Assembly: GCA_032718865.1 (NCBI GenBank)
Contig: JALUTQ010000001.1
Span: 1,302,001-1,366,000, forward strand
Length of the DNA stretch: 64,000 bases
Direction of reading: 5' to 3'
DNA from: Tilletia caries
Taxonomy: Eukaryota; Basidiomycota; Exobasidiomycetes; Tilletiales; Tilletiaceae
Within the stretch, counting starts at the first letter, position 1. Each line of letters begins with the position of its first letter. The notes under the pieces were generated by a model. That model had not been told where the DNA came from and did not search any database. It saw only the letters and a list, made by a program, of their open reading frames with translations. This document shows positions 1 to 11,375 of the stretch, one piece after another. Both the position numbers and the translations under genes were made by a program.

Positions 1-801
1 GGTGAGAAAAAGGCAAGAGTCGGTACTTCGCCTGAAGTATGTGTGTGTGTGACAGCTGACACTTGACTCTCGAGAGTTGACGTGAGAGAGGGAGTTTGTA
101 TCTGAAGAGTACGAATGCGTCACGTTTCGGACTTTAGGGAGCCGGGACAGAGGTCAGAGCCGGGAGAAATGCGGCAACGGAATTGGGAGGATAGGCGGAG
201 TCGGAAAAAGCCTGTCCTACGGCGCGAATTCCGTTCGTTTGCCTCATAGCGCATCGTAGCCAATAATGGCTCGAGGGGTCCTTCGCCGACGTTTCCGATA
301 AGCTGATTGATGAGCCAAGTTGAAAGCAACCTTTGCGCTTGTCGTCCTGGTAGCTGTTGATGTCGCCGCCCACGTAGCCCGGATGGTCCAGCTAGAGTGG
401 TTTATCCGCGCATAGGGCAAGAGTTGAAGTAGCTGGCATTGGGCCATTGGCATATCAGAACAGAACATTGATCAGATTAAATATCACTGTCACATGCAGC
501 AGATCCTAATGGGTTGCGACTTGAGAAGCTCCATAGTTCCTATATTCACATCATCTGCCTTCGTCGTGAACCGCATGCGCCGTCCGCTCAGGTCATCTAC
601 GAAGCCTCTCTCTTCTTTTGCCCGTTTGCCGCTTGCTGCGCCAAAGCAGCCCACATTGTCGTTACCGAATGATGCTTGTATGGTCTCTGCCGGAAGTTGT
701 CTCTATTATCATCCTCGTCGCCGGTAAGTTCCGCGCCAGCAGATCCGCCAGCTTTGAACTCACATTCATCTTCCTCGTCTTTGACCTCGTAGTCTGTAAT
801 T
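1..801. other. No recognisable gene
   Basis: I see no convincing coding exon, RNA gene or repeat here. The short open frames on both strands look like chance frames. The stretch ends at a transposon fragment that starts near 802. Confidence 0.4.
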
Positions 802-875
802 CCCCGGAGTGAGGCCCCGACTAGTCGGGGAACTCCGGGAAACTCACTCCTGGGCTTACTCCGCGCCCATCCTTA
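802..875 (+). mobile_element. Terminal fragment of the 788-bp hAT-like family
   Basis: About 74 bp that match the last bases of the element at 3196-3984: the GGAGTGAGGCCCCGA block, then CGGGGAACTCCGGG, then the terminal inverted repeat read as CTCCGCGCCCATCCTTA. Only this end is present, so it is a truncated copy. Confidence 0.75.
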
Positions 876-2200
876 CCCGGAGGTTGCCGAACTCCGGCGG
901 GATTCTGATAGATAATCACTTGTTGGGAAAGCATTCCGCTCTCCGACTGATATAACATCTGCAGCCGATCAAAATTCCGGCTACCGGGGAAAAGTTACAG
1001 AAAAAAACAAAATCCGTTCCGCATTCCGGTTGAGCGGTATCAGAAAATTCCGGCTTCCTGCTAAGAAGGAATAATCACTAAATCGACAAAAATAGAAAAT
1101 CAGCGTCCCGGGTACCGGTTACCGCCGGACCTCTGCCCGGAGCTCCGCGGAATTCCTGCAAATCCATTCCGGGGTCTACTCCGTGCTCTTCCTTACCGTG
1201 AGGTATTGTCGGCCGTTCGGAACGAACCACTTTTGCATCGACGCAGCGTTTTGCCGCATGTTGCGAAAGATCTCTTATTTGAGTGGGTCGGAAATCCAAA
1301 AATTTTGACCTTTAACCTCACCAAACTCGCAAACACACGTACACCCCCAAAATTTTAAGAGGACCCGGGATCCTCCTGACTGAAATCCTCTCCTGTAATC
1401 TTAGGGGATTGTCAGGGATGCTCTTCAAGATGAAAATTTACAATTCTGGGAATTTACATGTCCAGGAGTCTCCTGTGGATCTCCTGGGGTATCCTGACCC
1501 AGGATTTCCGAAGAGACTCCTCCGAGACTTCGCAACACGGTGTTGCGAATTGATCGACACGGTGTCGCGAGAATTTCTGCCTTAGAAAATTTTCGCCATC
1601 CACACACGCACCCTGACCTCCCTCCACACCCTCAGACCTCTGCTCACCATTCTTATCCCCCCTTCCCATGCACCCGGGCGATAGCATGCGCATGCGTATC
1701 AGCACCCGAGCATCAGTGTCCTCCCTGCGCTCGCCCACAGCAGCACCAGCTTCTTCCCTAGCCCACCCACTCCCATCCGCACCCGCATCCGCCATCTGAC
1801 ACCATCACTGACTTTTTCACATCGCGTCACCGCCGTCTGACTAATAACTCATCGTTCTCTTTTCCAGAGCAGTCAGCACAGCTTGCCTTCGTTCTCTTCT
1901 CTTCCGGCATTGACTGCTGACTTCCGTCTTCCCTTCCACGCTGCTGATTTTTCTTCACACACCCTGCAGATTTCACATTCTATTTTTTCTCACTTTCTTC
2001 CCTTATGACCTCTGTCCTCGTCCCACCTTACAGTCACAGTCCTTGATCCGACACGCACGCGCTGTCCCGGATGGTCCAGTTCTCTTCTGTCCTTGTTTCT
2101 CCGTTGTTATGTTGTGTATAATGTATCATATGTCCTTCCTGTCCTTTTTCCTCACCCACAATTCCACATCATGGTATCACATACATATCATAGTGTCGTC
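876..2200. other. Gene-free stretch with degenerate repeats
   Basis: Positions 950-1280 carry CCGG- and CCG-rich sequence that resembles the nearby hAT-like families but is too degraded to delimit. Positions 1360-1530 hold short GATCCTC/GAGGATC blocks. From about 1600 to 2060 the + strand is C- and CT-rich. I find no supported exon. Confidence 0.35.
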
Positions 2201-2209
2201 AGTCTGATT

Positions 2210-2410
2210 GAAAGGTAGCATGAGGAGGATGAAGGGAAATTCTGCCGCTTCTGTTATAGGCCTCAGGATCATCCCTGACATGTTATCCTCCTCGACATGT
2301 TGAGGATAGGGTCTAAAGCATGTCGAGGATGATCCTCCCGCCTATGGCCACCACTGGGGCTGAGGAGGCTCCTCAAAAATTCTCAAGATGAAATCAAAAA
2401 ATCCTCAGAC
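2210..2410. repeat. GAGGAT/ATCCTC-rich block
   Basis: The hexamer GAGGAT and its complement ATCCTC recur many times in both orientations over about 150 bp. A similar block lies at about 8720-8790, where the right side ends in TAGTG (CACTA on the other strand). The two blocks flank the Tnp2-type gene and could be the subterminal repeats of a CACTA-like element, but I could not align true terminal repeats. Confidence 0.3.
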
Positions 2411-3195
2411 TTTGGGGGTGTAGGCGGGGTTTGCGGTGGCCTGGTCCTTGCTGAAGTCGCACTCGGTTTGTAGAACGTCGGCATGGCAGCCCCATGCGGG
2501 CTTGTGAGGGGAATGAAGAGGGCCAGCTCCTGTTGGTGTGTCTGAATTTGCGAAGGATGCACACACCTGCTCCAGTGACATGTTGCCGAATGAGAAGAGG
2601 TCCGCAGAGAGGGGAGAGAGAGAGACACTGGGTCGGTGCGCGTGCGGGGTGCGGGATTGCTTGATGCGTAATGTCCCGCGCTGTTGAGGCGTTGAGGCTT
2701 GAGATTTGAGACGCCATAGCCGCGTAGCCTTCGGGGCCTTTCTGAACATGTATGACCGGATGTCAACGCCAGCAGTGCCAGCACGCTAACCATCACAAGT
2801 AACTACACACAGATACAAAATTCTGGTTCACCATCAGCCACCTAACCTAACCCTACCCCCCCAGCAAACATGGACTTCATTAATTGGGTCTGGGAATCGA
2901 TGATTCGTGTCGGTTTGGCGATTGTCGGCGTCTTGCACATCCTCGCCCCGGTTGCGGCGGTTATTCTTGATCAGAGGTGGAAGTGGGCACGCGCAATTCT
3001 CGCCGGCGTCGACACCGTTTGGAGTGTCTGGGCCCTCAAGCTCAAGACCGCGCAGGACGACTACACCGCTAATTCCCTCAAAGACGGAACAAGTGCCCTG
3101 GACTCGCGGATGGAGCGCCTGCTGCTCCACGATCTCAATCTCATCCACGAGGCCGAATATCAGCTCAGGTGCACCGAGATTACCAAGTGAGCCCC

Positions 3196-3984
3196 TACGG
3201 ATGGGCGCGGAGGGCCCCGGAGTGCTCCCTATTTCGGGGCTCCTACTCCGGCCGACTCCGGCTGATTTTGAGATGCTTTTTCGCGCTCCGTACTCCGCTC
3301 ATTTTTAGGCAGTCGCCCCAACTTCACTGACCACTCCGCGCTCCCCACAAAATATCCTCATCTTATTGCGCCAGCTCCGTACTCCGGCTAATTTTAGTAA
3401 AATTTCAAAGTCCACTCCGTACTCCGGGGTGTCGGAGCACGACTACTCCCCCGAAACTCCGTACTCCGGGGAAGTTCGCAGAGGTCCTAAAAATCTGAGA
3501 TTCGTGGACCCTTGCATTAATTGCCGCTCCTCCATCCATGTCTCTGTTCGGCAGAATCATCGTTGGCGGTCGTAGAGCTCACCAACACACAATATGAACC
3601 CCAAATAAGAAATCTGCAAATGAATTTGGCCAATTTTTTTGAACAACAGAGCAATATATGCCCATTTTTGACCGAAGTTTTCAAAATTGCGACCTGATTT
3701 TGAAAAAGGCAAGGCCCCGGAGCGCCCCAGAGTTTCGGGGAAACTCCGCACTCCGTCTGGCATTCGAGCTAGTCACTCCGTACTCCGGCGAACGTTAGCT
3801 CCAGGTTTTGCCGTACTCCGTACTCCGGGGACATGACAGGCTTGTGCTCCGTACTCCTTCAGAATCCAATCAGCAGGAGTAAATCCTCGAAAATGCACTC
3901 CGTACTCCGTCCTCCCCCGGAGTGAGGCCCCGATCGGGGAACTCCGGGAAACCCACTCCGGGGCTTACTCCGCGCCCATCCTTA
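3196..3984 (+). mobile_element. hAT-like non-autonomous element (789 bp) in an intron
   Basis: Terminal inverted repeats read TACGGATGGGCGCGGAG on the left and CTCCGCGCCCATCCTTA on the right. The interior repeats CTCCGTACTCCGG many times. It lies between the GTGAGC donor at 3187 and the CCTAACAG acceptor at 4040 of the Tnp2-type gene, so splicing could remove it. The flanks are poly-C, so the target-site duplication cannot be read cleanly. A second full copy in the opposite orientation is at 57665-58452. Confidence 0.85.
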
Positions 3985-4254
3985 CCCCCCCCCCCCAACG
4001 CTTTCTATCTCAGCTAAACTGCCTACTGCCTACCTAACAGGACTTCTCGATATGAACAGGTGCTCGACTATTTCGTTCCCGAAGAGGGCGATCGGATATG
4101 CAGATGGTACGAGGCTCAGGGACTTGGCAGACATCATCGGTGTCCTGGAGATCTTTTGCAGGGTCAGTGTGAAATGTTCGATTCTGAAGCTAGCTTATAA
4201 ATACTGATACCCAGCATCGAGATCCACCGCGCATCGCCGCATGTCTACCTAACC

Positions 4255-4497
4255 CGGTTGCGGCGGTGATTCTTGATCAGAGCTGGAAGTGGGCACGCGC
4301 AATTCTCGCCGGCGTCGACACCGTTTGGAGTGTCTGGGCCCTCAAGCTCAAGACCGCGCAGGACGACTACACCGCTAATTCCCTCAAAGACGGAACAAGT
4401 GCCCTGGACTCGCGGATGGAGTGCCTGCTGCTCCACGATCTCAATCTAATCCACGAGGCCGAATATCAGCTCAGGTGCACCGAGATTACCAAGTGAG
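4255..4497 (+). repeat. Direct duplication of the Tnp2 gene first exon
   Basis: About 240 bp nearly identical to 2948-3190, from GGTTGCGGCGG to the AAGTGAGCCCC donor. The first copy carries the 789-bp element directly after the donor; the second does not. This suggests a local duplication with the insertion in one copy, or duplication during rearrangement at the poly-C tract. Confidence 0.85.
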
Positions 4498-7170
4498 CCC
4501 CCCCCGCCCCCCGATCCAGCGTCCCGAGCTGTTGCGATTACGCATCTGGGACGCTTACGCCGACGTCTGGGTCTGCGAGGCCCTGGTGCAAAGTTTGTTC
4601 TCCGCCCAAATCGATTATGCGGTGAATCGTTCTTGGTCAACGACTGTCCGACTCAATGCAGTGTCTGCGACGAGCACCTGTTTGAGCCTGCAAGTCCGTT
4701 TGCACGCATCCAAACCCGAGTATCACCAAGGGCCAGCTATCATTACGACTTGGTTAAAAACTGGCTCATCGATATCAGCTCCAGACCAGAGTTCTGGACG
4801 TTGGCGGACTCCTGGAGACGGAACGAAGCCACCGCTGGTATCTACAACGACATATATGATGGAAGCATCTGGAACCAAAAGGATCCCACAAATCTTCGGC
4901 CCTGGGTCTCACAAGACTGGCACCTCAATCTCGTCCTGCTGATTGACTGGGTCCAGCCCTTCTACCGAAACGGGATGGCCTCGTATAGTAGCGGAGTCCT
5001 TTCTCTGCGGCTGGAAAACCTCCCCTGTAACGTCAGGAACCAACCGGAATGGATTAACGTCTGCCTCGTACTACCTGGTTCGTAAAAACCCTCCGCGTCC
5101 GCCATTCAGCGGATCCTCCGAGTCCTCGTCAACGAATGAACGAACTTCTCCGCACTGGTGTTCCTGTCACCTTTCTGACTACAAACGGCAAGCATCGCGA
5201 CGTCGTTCTGCGCCCTCGTATCCGCCGTCTTCAAGCCGACACCGAGGCACGCACTTCTATCGCCGGTTTTCCTCAGCACGCCTCAAAGGCCAGTTCTGTC
5301 CTTGATGCTGTGCGGATCAGGCATCAGCGGTCTTGAGTCCGAGCATTTCTCGACGGAGAGCCAGTCGCAAGGAGAAAGCCTATCGACCACGCGAAGAACA
5401 GCATTCGGACCCTTCCCGACACGGACGATCCCCTCTCCGCGCCTGAGATCAAAGAGATCCGCCAGAAGCATACTGCCGGGCCGTGTGTGCTGTATCGGAT
5501 GCCAGGCTGGTCGAGTTTGCAAATGGCACCCGTTGATGTAATGCACGCCATTGACCTCGGGCCCACGAAGCACACGTGGATGGAAACGCTGATCAAAGGC
5601 GGTCTACTCGACGCCGGGGATCTAAAGGTGAGTATCACGCTATTGTCCGCGACCACATACCCGACAGGAGTCACGCGCCTATCGCCAGCCCTTGGCATGA
5701 CTGCCGGGGGTACTCCAACGGCGGCAGGGTGGTCCATTCTCTCGCGCTATATTCTCCCAGTTATCCTTGCGTCTTGTTGGCGCGAGGTAATTCGCACGCG
5801 CTCAACGAAACGCTTCCGCACCACCAAGCAAACCCTCCGGAACGCGAATGCGGTGGCAGAAACTGAAAGAATCATCTTCCCAGCGGGTGAGGACAGTGAT
5901 GATGATGCAGACGAGCCGCCGATGATCTTTGGCCGGGGAGAGGACCTGGCTCCGGCTCAACCACCTCCTGAACCGGAAGCTCCTCAGCGTCGACGTCGCG
6001 GACCGCCTCCGGATTCGTACTCTTGCCCAGTCTCTGTCTCCGGGATGTGCAAGGCGGCATTGCACTTGGCAGCGGCTTCCCGCCTAGCGCACGCCTCCAC
6101 TCTCGACGACGAGCTCGTGGAGGACTTACATACCCATCTCAGCGCGTTTGTCCGGCTAATTGCGACGATGATCAACACTGCATGGGTGACATACAACTAT
6201 TACATCGTTCTCCATCTGAAGCAGCACATCAAGCAGCACGGGCCGCCCCGCGGGTATCGGTGCTACCCACAAGAGCGACTGTACGGCCTCATGAAGAGGG
6301 TAAGAGAGATCCTCTTCCTCGCCTGGTGCCAGCCGCTGCGCACTTCCCTATTCATCCTGCTTACACATACTTCTTCGGCCGTTTATGCTTCCTATGCAGC
6401 TCAAGACCAATCAGCGCCGCGGTGGTGGGCTCGAACTCATCATGCAGACTCGAACGGACGATCGACACCGACTTATGGCAGCCATCGCCAATCTCACCCC
6501 ATCACCGTTGGCACGAGTCGTGCAAGACATAGTGCAACCTCCTGCAGCGCCGCCCAGGGTCCGCCATACCTCTGCCGCTGCCTTAGACGGAAGTTACCCG
6601 CGCAGTCGTCCAAATCTGTCCTTGAGCGACCTGGAATCGGTGTGCGCCGCCTGCAACACGATGCGAGAAGGAGACGACGAGCCAGTGACCACGGTGGCAC
6701 GATACCGTTCCGGCAGCTCCTACACTATCATCGATAGCCCCATCACGGACGTGTCGAGCTTTGATGTCGGAGGCGTGATGCTCAAGCCCCGCAACGATCG
6801 CAACGGGCCCAATTCGGATCCTTCGGCCTGTTTCGTGACCTATAAGGACGAGTTTCGGTTGGCCTTCATTACCTCAATTTTCTCTCACTCTTATCGCAAG
6901 GCGAAGTCGCAACACGAAGTACGACGCATGTATGCGATCGTCGACATCGCTGAGCAACTCCCTTGGCCCACAGAAGAGGCTTTCAACTCACGACTGTGGC
7001 GGAAATTAGGGTACACCTCTGGCCTTCCAGCACAGAGCGTGCGAGCCGTCATCCCCTGTTCTGCCATCACCGCACCCGCCATTGTCATGTCAGGCTCCTA
7101 CGTTTGGGCGTTGAAGGCAGCGCCATCGCAGTCCCCCTATCCTCATAGGTCATTGCCGTTCGAGCTGGAT

Positions 7171-7633
7171 GGCATCGGCAAAAACTGCCACACCTGCCCC
7201 TGGGGCAAGTTTTCCAACACTCCACACAGAAATCCAAACCTGCCTAGTTGCCTTTTATGCCTCAGGGGCAGATCCCGGTTGGCAGCCAGTGGTTCTCTAG
7301 ATCTAACCCCAAAATCATAAGCTGCCCCAGGGCAGCAGGAGGCAGAATTCGGATTCTGGACTGGTTTAGCCAAAACTTCCTATGGAAACTGCCCCAAAAG
7401 TTTGAAAAGCTGCCGTTTTTTTCCTGTGGCTGCCTCAGGCGCTCGAGCCATCTCTTCAAGACCCTGTGTTTCAGAAAGTGGGTCTCATAAGTCTGGGCCA
7501 GACCCCTATTAGGGATCAGAGAGGCAGATATTGGGTTTGGGAGGCAGATTTTGGATTTTCTCCGAATTTTTGGCCGATCTGCCTTTTCAGACCTGCCTAA
7601 GGCATCGGGCGGGGGGCAGTTTTCCTCACTCCC
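7171..7633 (+). mobile_element. 463-bp MITE with 9-bp target-site duplication
   Basis: GAGCTGGAT occurs at 7162-7170 and again at 7634-7642, directly flanking the insert. The ends share AAAACTGCC in inverted orientation, and the interior is rich in CTGCC and GGCAG. A 9-bp duplication fits the Mutator (MULE) superfamily. It interrupts the 3' part of the Tnp2-type gene. Reading across the removed element does not restore a single frame, so there is further damage or a wrong boundary by a base. Confidence 0.6.
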
Positions 7634-8146
7634 GAGCTGGATTCGCCAGGTTCGGCATCAAGTTCAAGGCAAAAGCCAAGCGCAAGGTGCTCGACATTCG
7701 CCCTGCACCCTCCATCACGATCGCCGACGAGAACGGCCACGTCGTCGAAGCCCCCGAACCTGAAGACGGGGACAGAGAAGACGAGGTTGAGGAACCCACC
7801 GGCGCTGGCGTTGGCGTCATTGCAAGGACTCGCGCAGCACAAGGGAGTTATGAGGATGAAGTTTCTGGTTCGGATAACCACGCGGAGGATGAGGCCGACA
7901 CTGAAGCGGCTGCGAAGGGAGACGATGACGCTCTTGTTGACGGAGAAGATGAGGACAACGCGTACAATTCGGACATGGAGCCTTCTCCATCGGAAGTGGG
8001 ATCGGACGACAGGTTCGGGAGCTATCTGCTCACCGAGGCACAATGGCGACAATTCGAGCGTCTATAGCCGGTACTGCGCCTGGCCTCTGCCGTTACGATA
8101 AGCATGGAGTAAGCTGAGGGAACTCTATACATGGTCTTGGACCATC

Positions 8147-9152
8147 ACGCGTATGGAACGCCGTTTGGGTCACGGTGTTTGAGTCGAACACACTACCAAC
8201 GAAACAGAAGTGCACAAAACACCACTTCGACCTTCTGAAATTTTACAGCCTGCCCCCATTGGTCTCCTTGCACACACTATCATCCACCCAATCACATACA
8301 GGCAAAACGAAGCCTGAACGAAAGCTGATGGTCGAGAGCGTCTGCCTCGGGTCCTATTATCCCGTTCTGCCCACTCTATCCCTGACAAGATGCTGAGGAA
8401 GATCAAATATGCGTCTTTGGCACGTCGCTGCTTCCTTCTGCTCTGGCACGGCTGTGAGGACAGCTACGAAGCTGAAAATTGCTCTGGTTACACTTGGAGA
8501 GTCTCTGACACGCGTCTTGCTTGTCTCTTGACTGAGAGAGTATTTGGTGAGTACTTCCTTCAGAATGGAAGGCGAGATCCTTTCTGGTATGAGAGTCGGA
8601 GCCTTTTTAATTATCAATGGCAGCATTCAAGATAATAAACCTTCTAAAATTTCTCAGCATCACGTGGTGAATAGCCACCAAATCGGCAACCCTCATCGCA
8701 GCTTCCTCACTCAGAATTATAACGTTGAAAGAGGAGGACTTGGGGAGGACATGCTATCCTCAGGGAGGAAGTAGTGGCCCGGAGTGAGGAGCCGGATGCT
8801 CGTGCTTGGGCACCTTCCAATTTTTGAGTTGTTTGCTACCATGAATGCTGGTCAAAATCAGTGTGTGAAGATGAGGCTATCACAAAGACCTGACGCTCGT
8901 CCCAGGAGCTCCCCTCTACCCACAATCGCGTCTGAATCGCGCGCTTGGACATCGAGGTAGGCAGCGTAGACTTCTGCCTTCAGCCTTGCAGATGAGCCTC
9001 TTCTCGCGCGTTTGCAATTACATCTTGTAGAGTAACCAGTCAGTCAAAGTCTGGGAAGGCAGTTTTGAGCGAGCTGAAGTGTTGTGTTTTCTGTTTCGTT
9101 GGTTGTGTGTCGACTGAATCACCGTGACCCAAACGGCGTTCCATACACGCGT
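8147..9152. mobile_element. About 1.0-kb element with about 60-bp inverted ends
   Basis: The left arm (about 8146-8208) and right arm (about 9091-9154) are near-perfect inverted copies. They share ATGGAACGCCGTTTGGGTCA and, further in, CCAACGAAACAG. The right arm abuts the hAT transposase remnant, so the element may have inserted in that gene. I could not read a target-site duplication. The interior has an 81-codon open frame at 8390-8635 (+) that I do not recognise. Confidence 0.65.
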
Positions 9153-9890
9153 CACTGCGCGACGAGGTGGATATGCTCATTTCCAAGGTGGACAACGAGA
9201 TCATGGATCTGGACACCATCATAGCGACAGAGCTCAGGGAGTTCTGTGAAGCAATGTCCGACAAGCTGAAGAAATATCGGGACATCGCCCTCGACAGCCG
9301 ACTCACTCTTACAGCCGCCCTTCTTCATCCGCTCAACAGGATGGAGCTCTTCGACACAGCCTACCCGGATTACACGAAGCGCGCAGAAAAGGCCCTCCGA
9401 TCTCTTCTGTTTGAGCTCTTCGGCAACCCCACCACTTCATTGTCCTCCACGGCCAAAAAGAGCATCGGCTTCCCCGGAAGGGCTGCGAGCTCCATTTCTC
9501 CTCTTTCTGCAGCTAGAGCACGCCGTAGACAACTGAATTCGCCGCCAAAAGGCAGCCGCGACAAGTCCTCAACGACCGACAAGACGCCTGACGAAGTGGA
9601 CTGATATCTTGACGCTAAGCTATGCCCGTGGAGGGACTCCGACAAGTCTCCCTACAAGTGGTGGAAGGACAACGAGGAAGTCTTCCACGACTCCACAACA
9701 TTACGAAGCTAGCGCGTCTCGTCCTCGGCATCCCGGTTCCTCCTCATCGGTGGAGAGAGTATTCGCTCAAGCGGCTCTACACAGCACCAACCGTCGTTCT
9801 CGTCTCAACGCTGAATCGATCTCGCGACTGGTTACCACCAAGCACTGGCTCAAGAACGGAGGCGACAAGCTGGCCGGTCTGGACAACGAT
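9143..9890 (+). pseudogene. hAT transposase, C-terminal remnant
   Basis: The first part (9143-9604) carries a helical stretch with KLKKYRDIALDSRLTLTAAL, like the region before the dimerisation domain of hAT transposases. The hAT C-terminal (dimerisation) region follows: WWKDNEEVF, then ITKLARLVLGIP, then SSSSVERVFAQAAL and RRSRLNAESISRL. These pieces lie in different frames: there is an in-frame TGA at 9602, a frameshift after EEVFHD and another before the SSSSVERVF block. The N-terminal half is missing. The sequence stops near 9888, where antisense kinase sequence begins. Confidence 0.8.
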
Positions 9891-10460
9891 GTCCGGCGCT
9901 GCGCGAAGATGATCGCTGAGCCCCATCAGATATTCGGGTGCCGTGTAATCAACAGTGCCAGCCGTTAGCATGTCTTGACCCGTGCCCGCCTCGACCGCCA
10001 GTCCGAAGTCGCTGATCTTGACGGCGCCGCTGTTCGACAACAGTATGTTGTCTGGCATGATGTCCAAGTCTACGACGCCGTTCTTGTGGATGTGAGTCAC
10101 CGCGACCAAGATTTGATGAGTGAGATTCTTGGCGGTGCAGAGACGCAGTTTTCGTCCTTGCGTGGTATCGAGCAGATCCTGAAGGGTCCCCCAATATATT
10201 GGCATGACGAGATCGATCACGCGAGCCGAGTAGCATAGTTCCAATAGCTCGACAATTCCGGGATGAGGTTTTAGGATGGAGAGAGCGCGGATTTTGGAGA
10301 CGAGGCGCGAGGATGGTCGGTCCGTGTACTCTTGGCGCTTCACCGCTCGCTCCGGCCCGCCGAGGAGATCGACAGCACGATGAGCGCTGGCGAACGCACC
10401 ACGACCAAGCAGCGGGGCAGCCTTGACACGTCGGAGCCATCCGTGAGGCCGCCAGATCAC
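9888..10460 (-). pseudogene. Truncated protein kinase
   Basis: Protein kinase motifs appear in order: glycine loop GRGAFASAH, the lysine strand RAVKRQ, HPGIVELLE, KISDFGLAVE (DFG) and TVDYTAPEYLMG (APE). The catalytic loop reads VVDLDIMPDNIL, so the usual HRDxK is DLDxM: the catalytic Asp is kept but His, Arg and the loop Lys are replaced. The sequence stops just after the APE region, where it meets the hAT remnant tail to tail, so most of the C-lobe is gone. An AG acceptor upstream suggests another 5' exon. It is a host-gene fragment or captured sequence, and kinase activity is unlikely. Confidence 0.75.
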
Positions 10461-10579
10461 GGAAGGGACCCACGCCTTTCGTTTGCTGCCTGTGTGATCG
10501 TGAAATTCAACGACAGTGACAGTCAGCGAACTGTGGGCAAGAAGCCGGAGACTGTGGAGATGTGAGGAGAGGAGTAGCC

Positions 10580-10905
10580 TTACTGACCAGCATTCGCATC
10601 ATCTCTATGGCCCGTGTCGCCCTCGCCGGCTGGTGTGTTGTGTGTGTGTTCTGCAACGAAGGAAGGGAAGGTGGGTTGTGGAAATCCAGTCAGCGGGACG
10701 TGAGACACGTGAGAGACTGCGAGAAGGACGGAGAGAAGATTCACTGACCAGGATCCAGTCCAACTCTATGAGCCGCACCATCCTCTCCAGCTGGTGTGTA
10801 CCGTGCGCGTTCGGCAGCTGAAGAAAGCGAAAATGGATCGTGGAAGCCAGTGAGCGAGCCGTAGGCGGGAGACATGCGTTCAGGAGATATGGAAAGGAGT
10901 TCAAC
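10580..10905 (-). repeat. Two tandem copies of a small exon-like unit
   Basis: Two diverged units of about 160 bp (about 10580-10740 and 10744-10905). On the minus strand each encodes a short helical peptide: HQLERMVRLIELDWILV in one and HQPARATRAIEMMRMLV in the other. Each is followed by the same donor, CTG|GTCAGT. They may be duplicated 5' exons of the adjacent kinase, but the link is inference. Confidence 0.4.
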
Positions 10906-10944
10906 GTACCACCACAGGCATCATCGATCCGACGGCGAATAAGC

Positions 10945-11327
10945 TCAGGCCTCGGCAACTTCCTTCACTTCGTATACTTTGTAACTTGGAAGTGAGAACT
11001 AGCAGTGAAACTTTCACTGTACTTTGGCCTCCGAGCCGCCGAAAAAAAAGATAGTGAACTTTCACTTTGGTGGGGTCGGGAAAGTGAAGAAAGTATGGAG
11101 ATAGTGAGTTCGTCTTCATGTTGAACTTGAAGTCACTTGCTATCACTAGTAGTGCGGCCAAGTTAAGGTAGTCGCTAGTAAGTAACTATCCAGTCAGGAA
11201 AGTAACTAATAGTTTACTACCCAGTTGATATTAACACTTTATGATATTATTAGACACTCCTCATTTCACATCACTTTGTAAAACTCTTGCAACTATCTTC
11301 ACTACCTAGTGACTTGGTAGAGCTCTG
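10945..11327. mobile_element. Short hAT-like MITE (CAGRSCTCGGCAA ends)
   Basis: The left end is CAGGCCTCGGCAACTTCC. The right end reads CAGAGCTCTACCAAGTCAC on the other strand. The interior repeats TTCACTTTCAC and its complement. A related end, GCCGAGCTCTG, recurs at about 13520-13536. The flanking 8-mers do not match, so no target-site duplication supports it. Confidence 0.45.
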
Positions 11328-11375
11328 ATGAGACAAAACCAGGGACCACCGCGGTCTTCTATGTGGCCGCAACGG

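Larger units (their letters stand above)
2870..8067 (+). pseudogene. Plavaka/Tnp2-type (CACTA-like) transposase, decayed
   Basis: Basidiomycete transposases of the Tnp2/Plavaka group carry a Cys-rich start, a central Tnp2 region and an acidic tail. Exon 1 (2870-3186) ends at a GTGAGC donor and reads into an exon at 4041-4162. The Cys block CPTQCSVC lies near 4640. The run LLIDWVQPFYRNGMASYSSG (about 4937) and the later VDVMHAIDLG with ETLIKGGLL (about 5533) are typical Tnp2 motifs. A conserved histidine-rich stretch with YYIVLHLKQHIKQHG follows near 6200. The acidic C-terminus ends at 8067. Damage: an in-frame TAA near 5085, a frameshift near 5135, a duplicated exon and a 463-bp insertion at 7171. 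The frames elsewhere shift and may hide introns. I am fairly sure of the family and less sure of the exons. Confidence 0.75.

Noticed and set aside
8720..8790. CACTA terminus of the Tnp2 element
   Set aside because: CACTACTTCCTCCC is present on the minus strand, but I found no matching CACTA end on the left side, so the border stays open.
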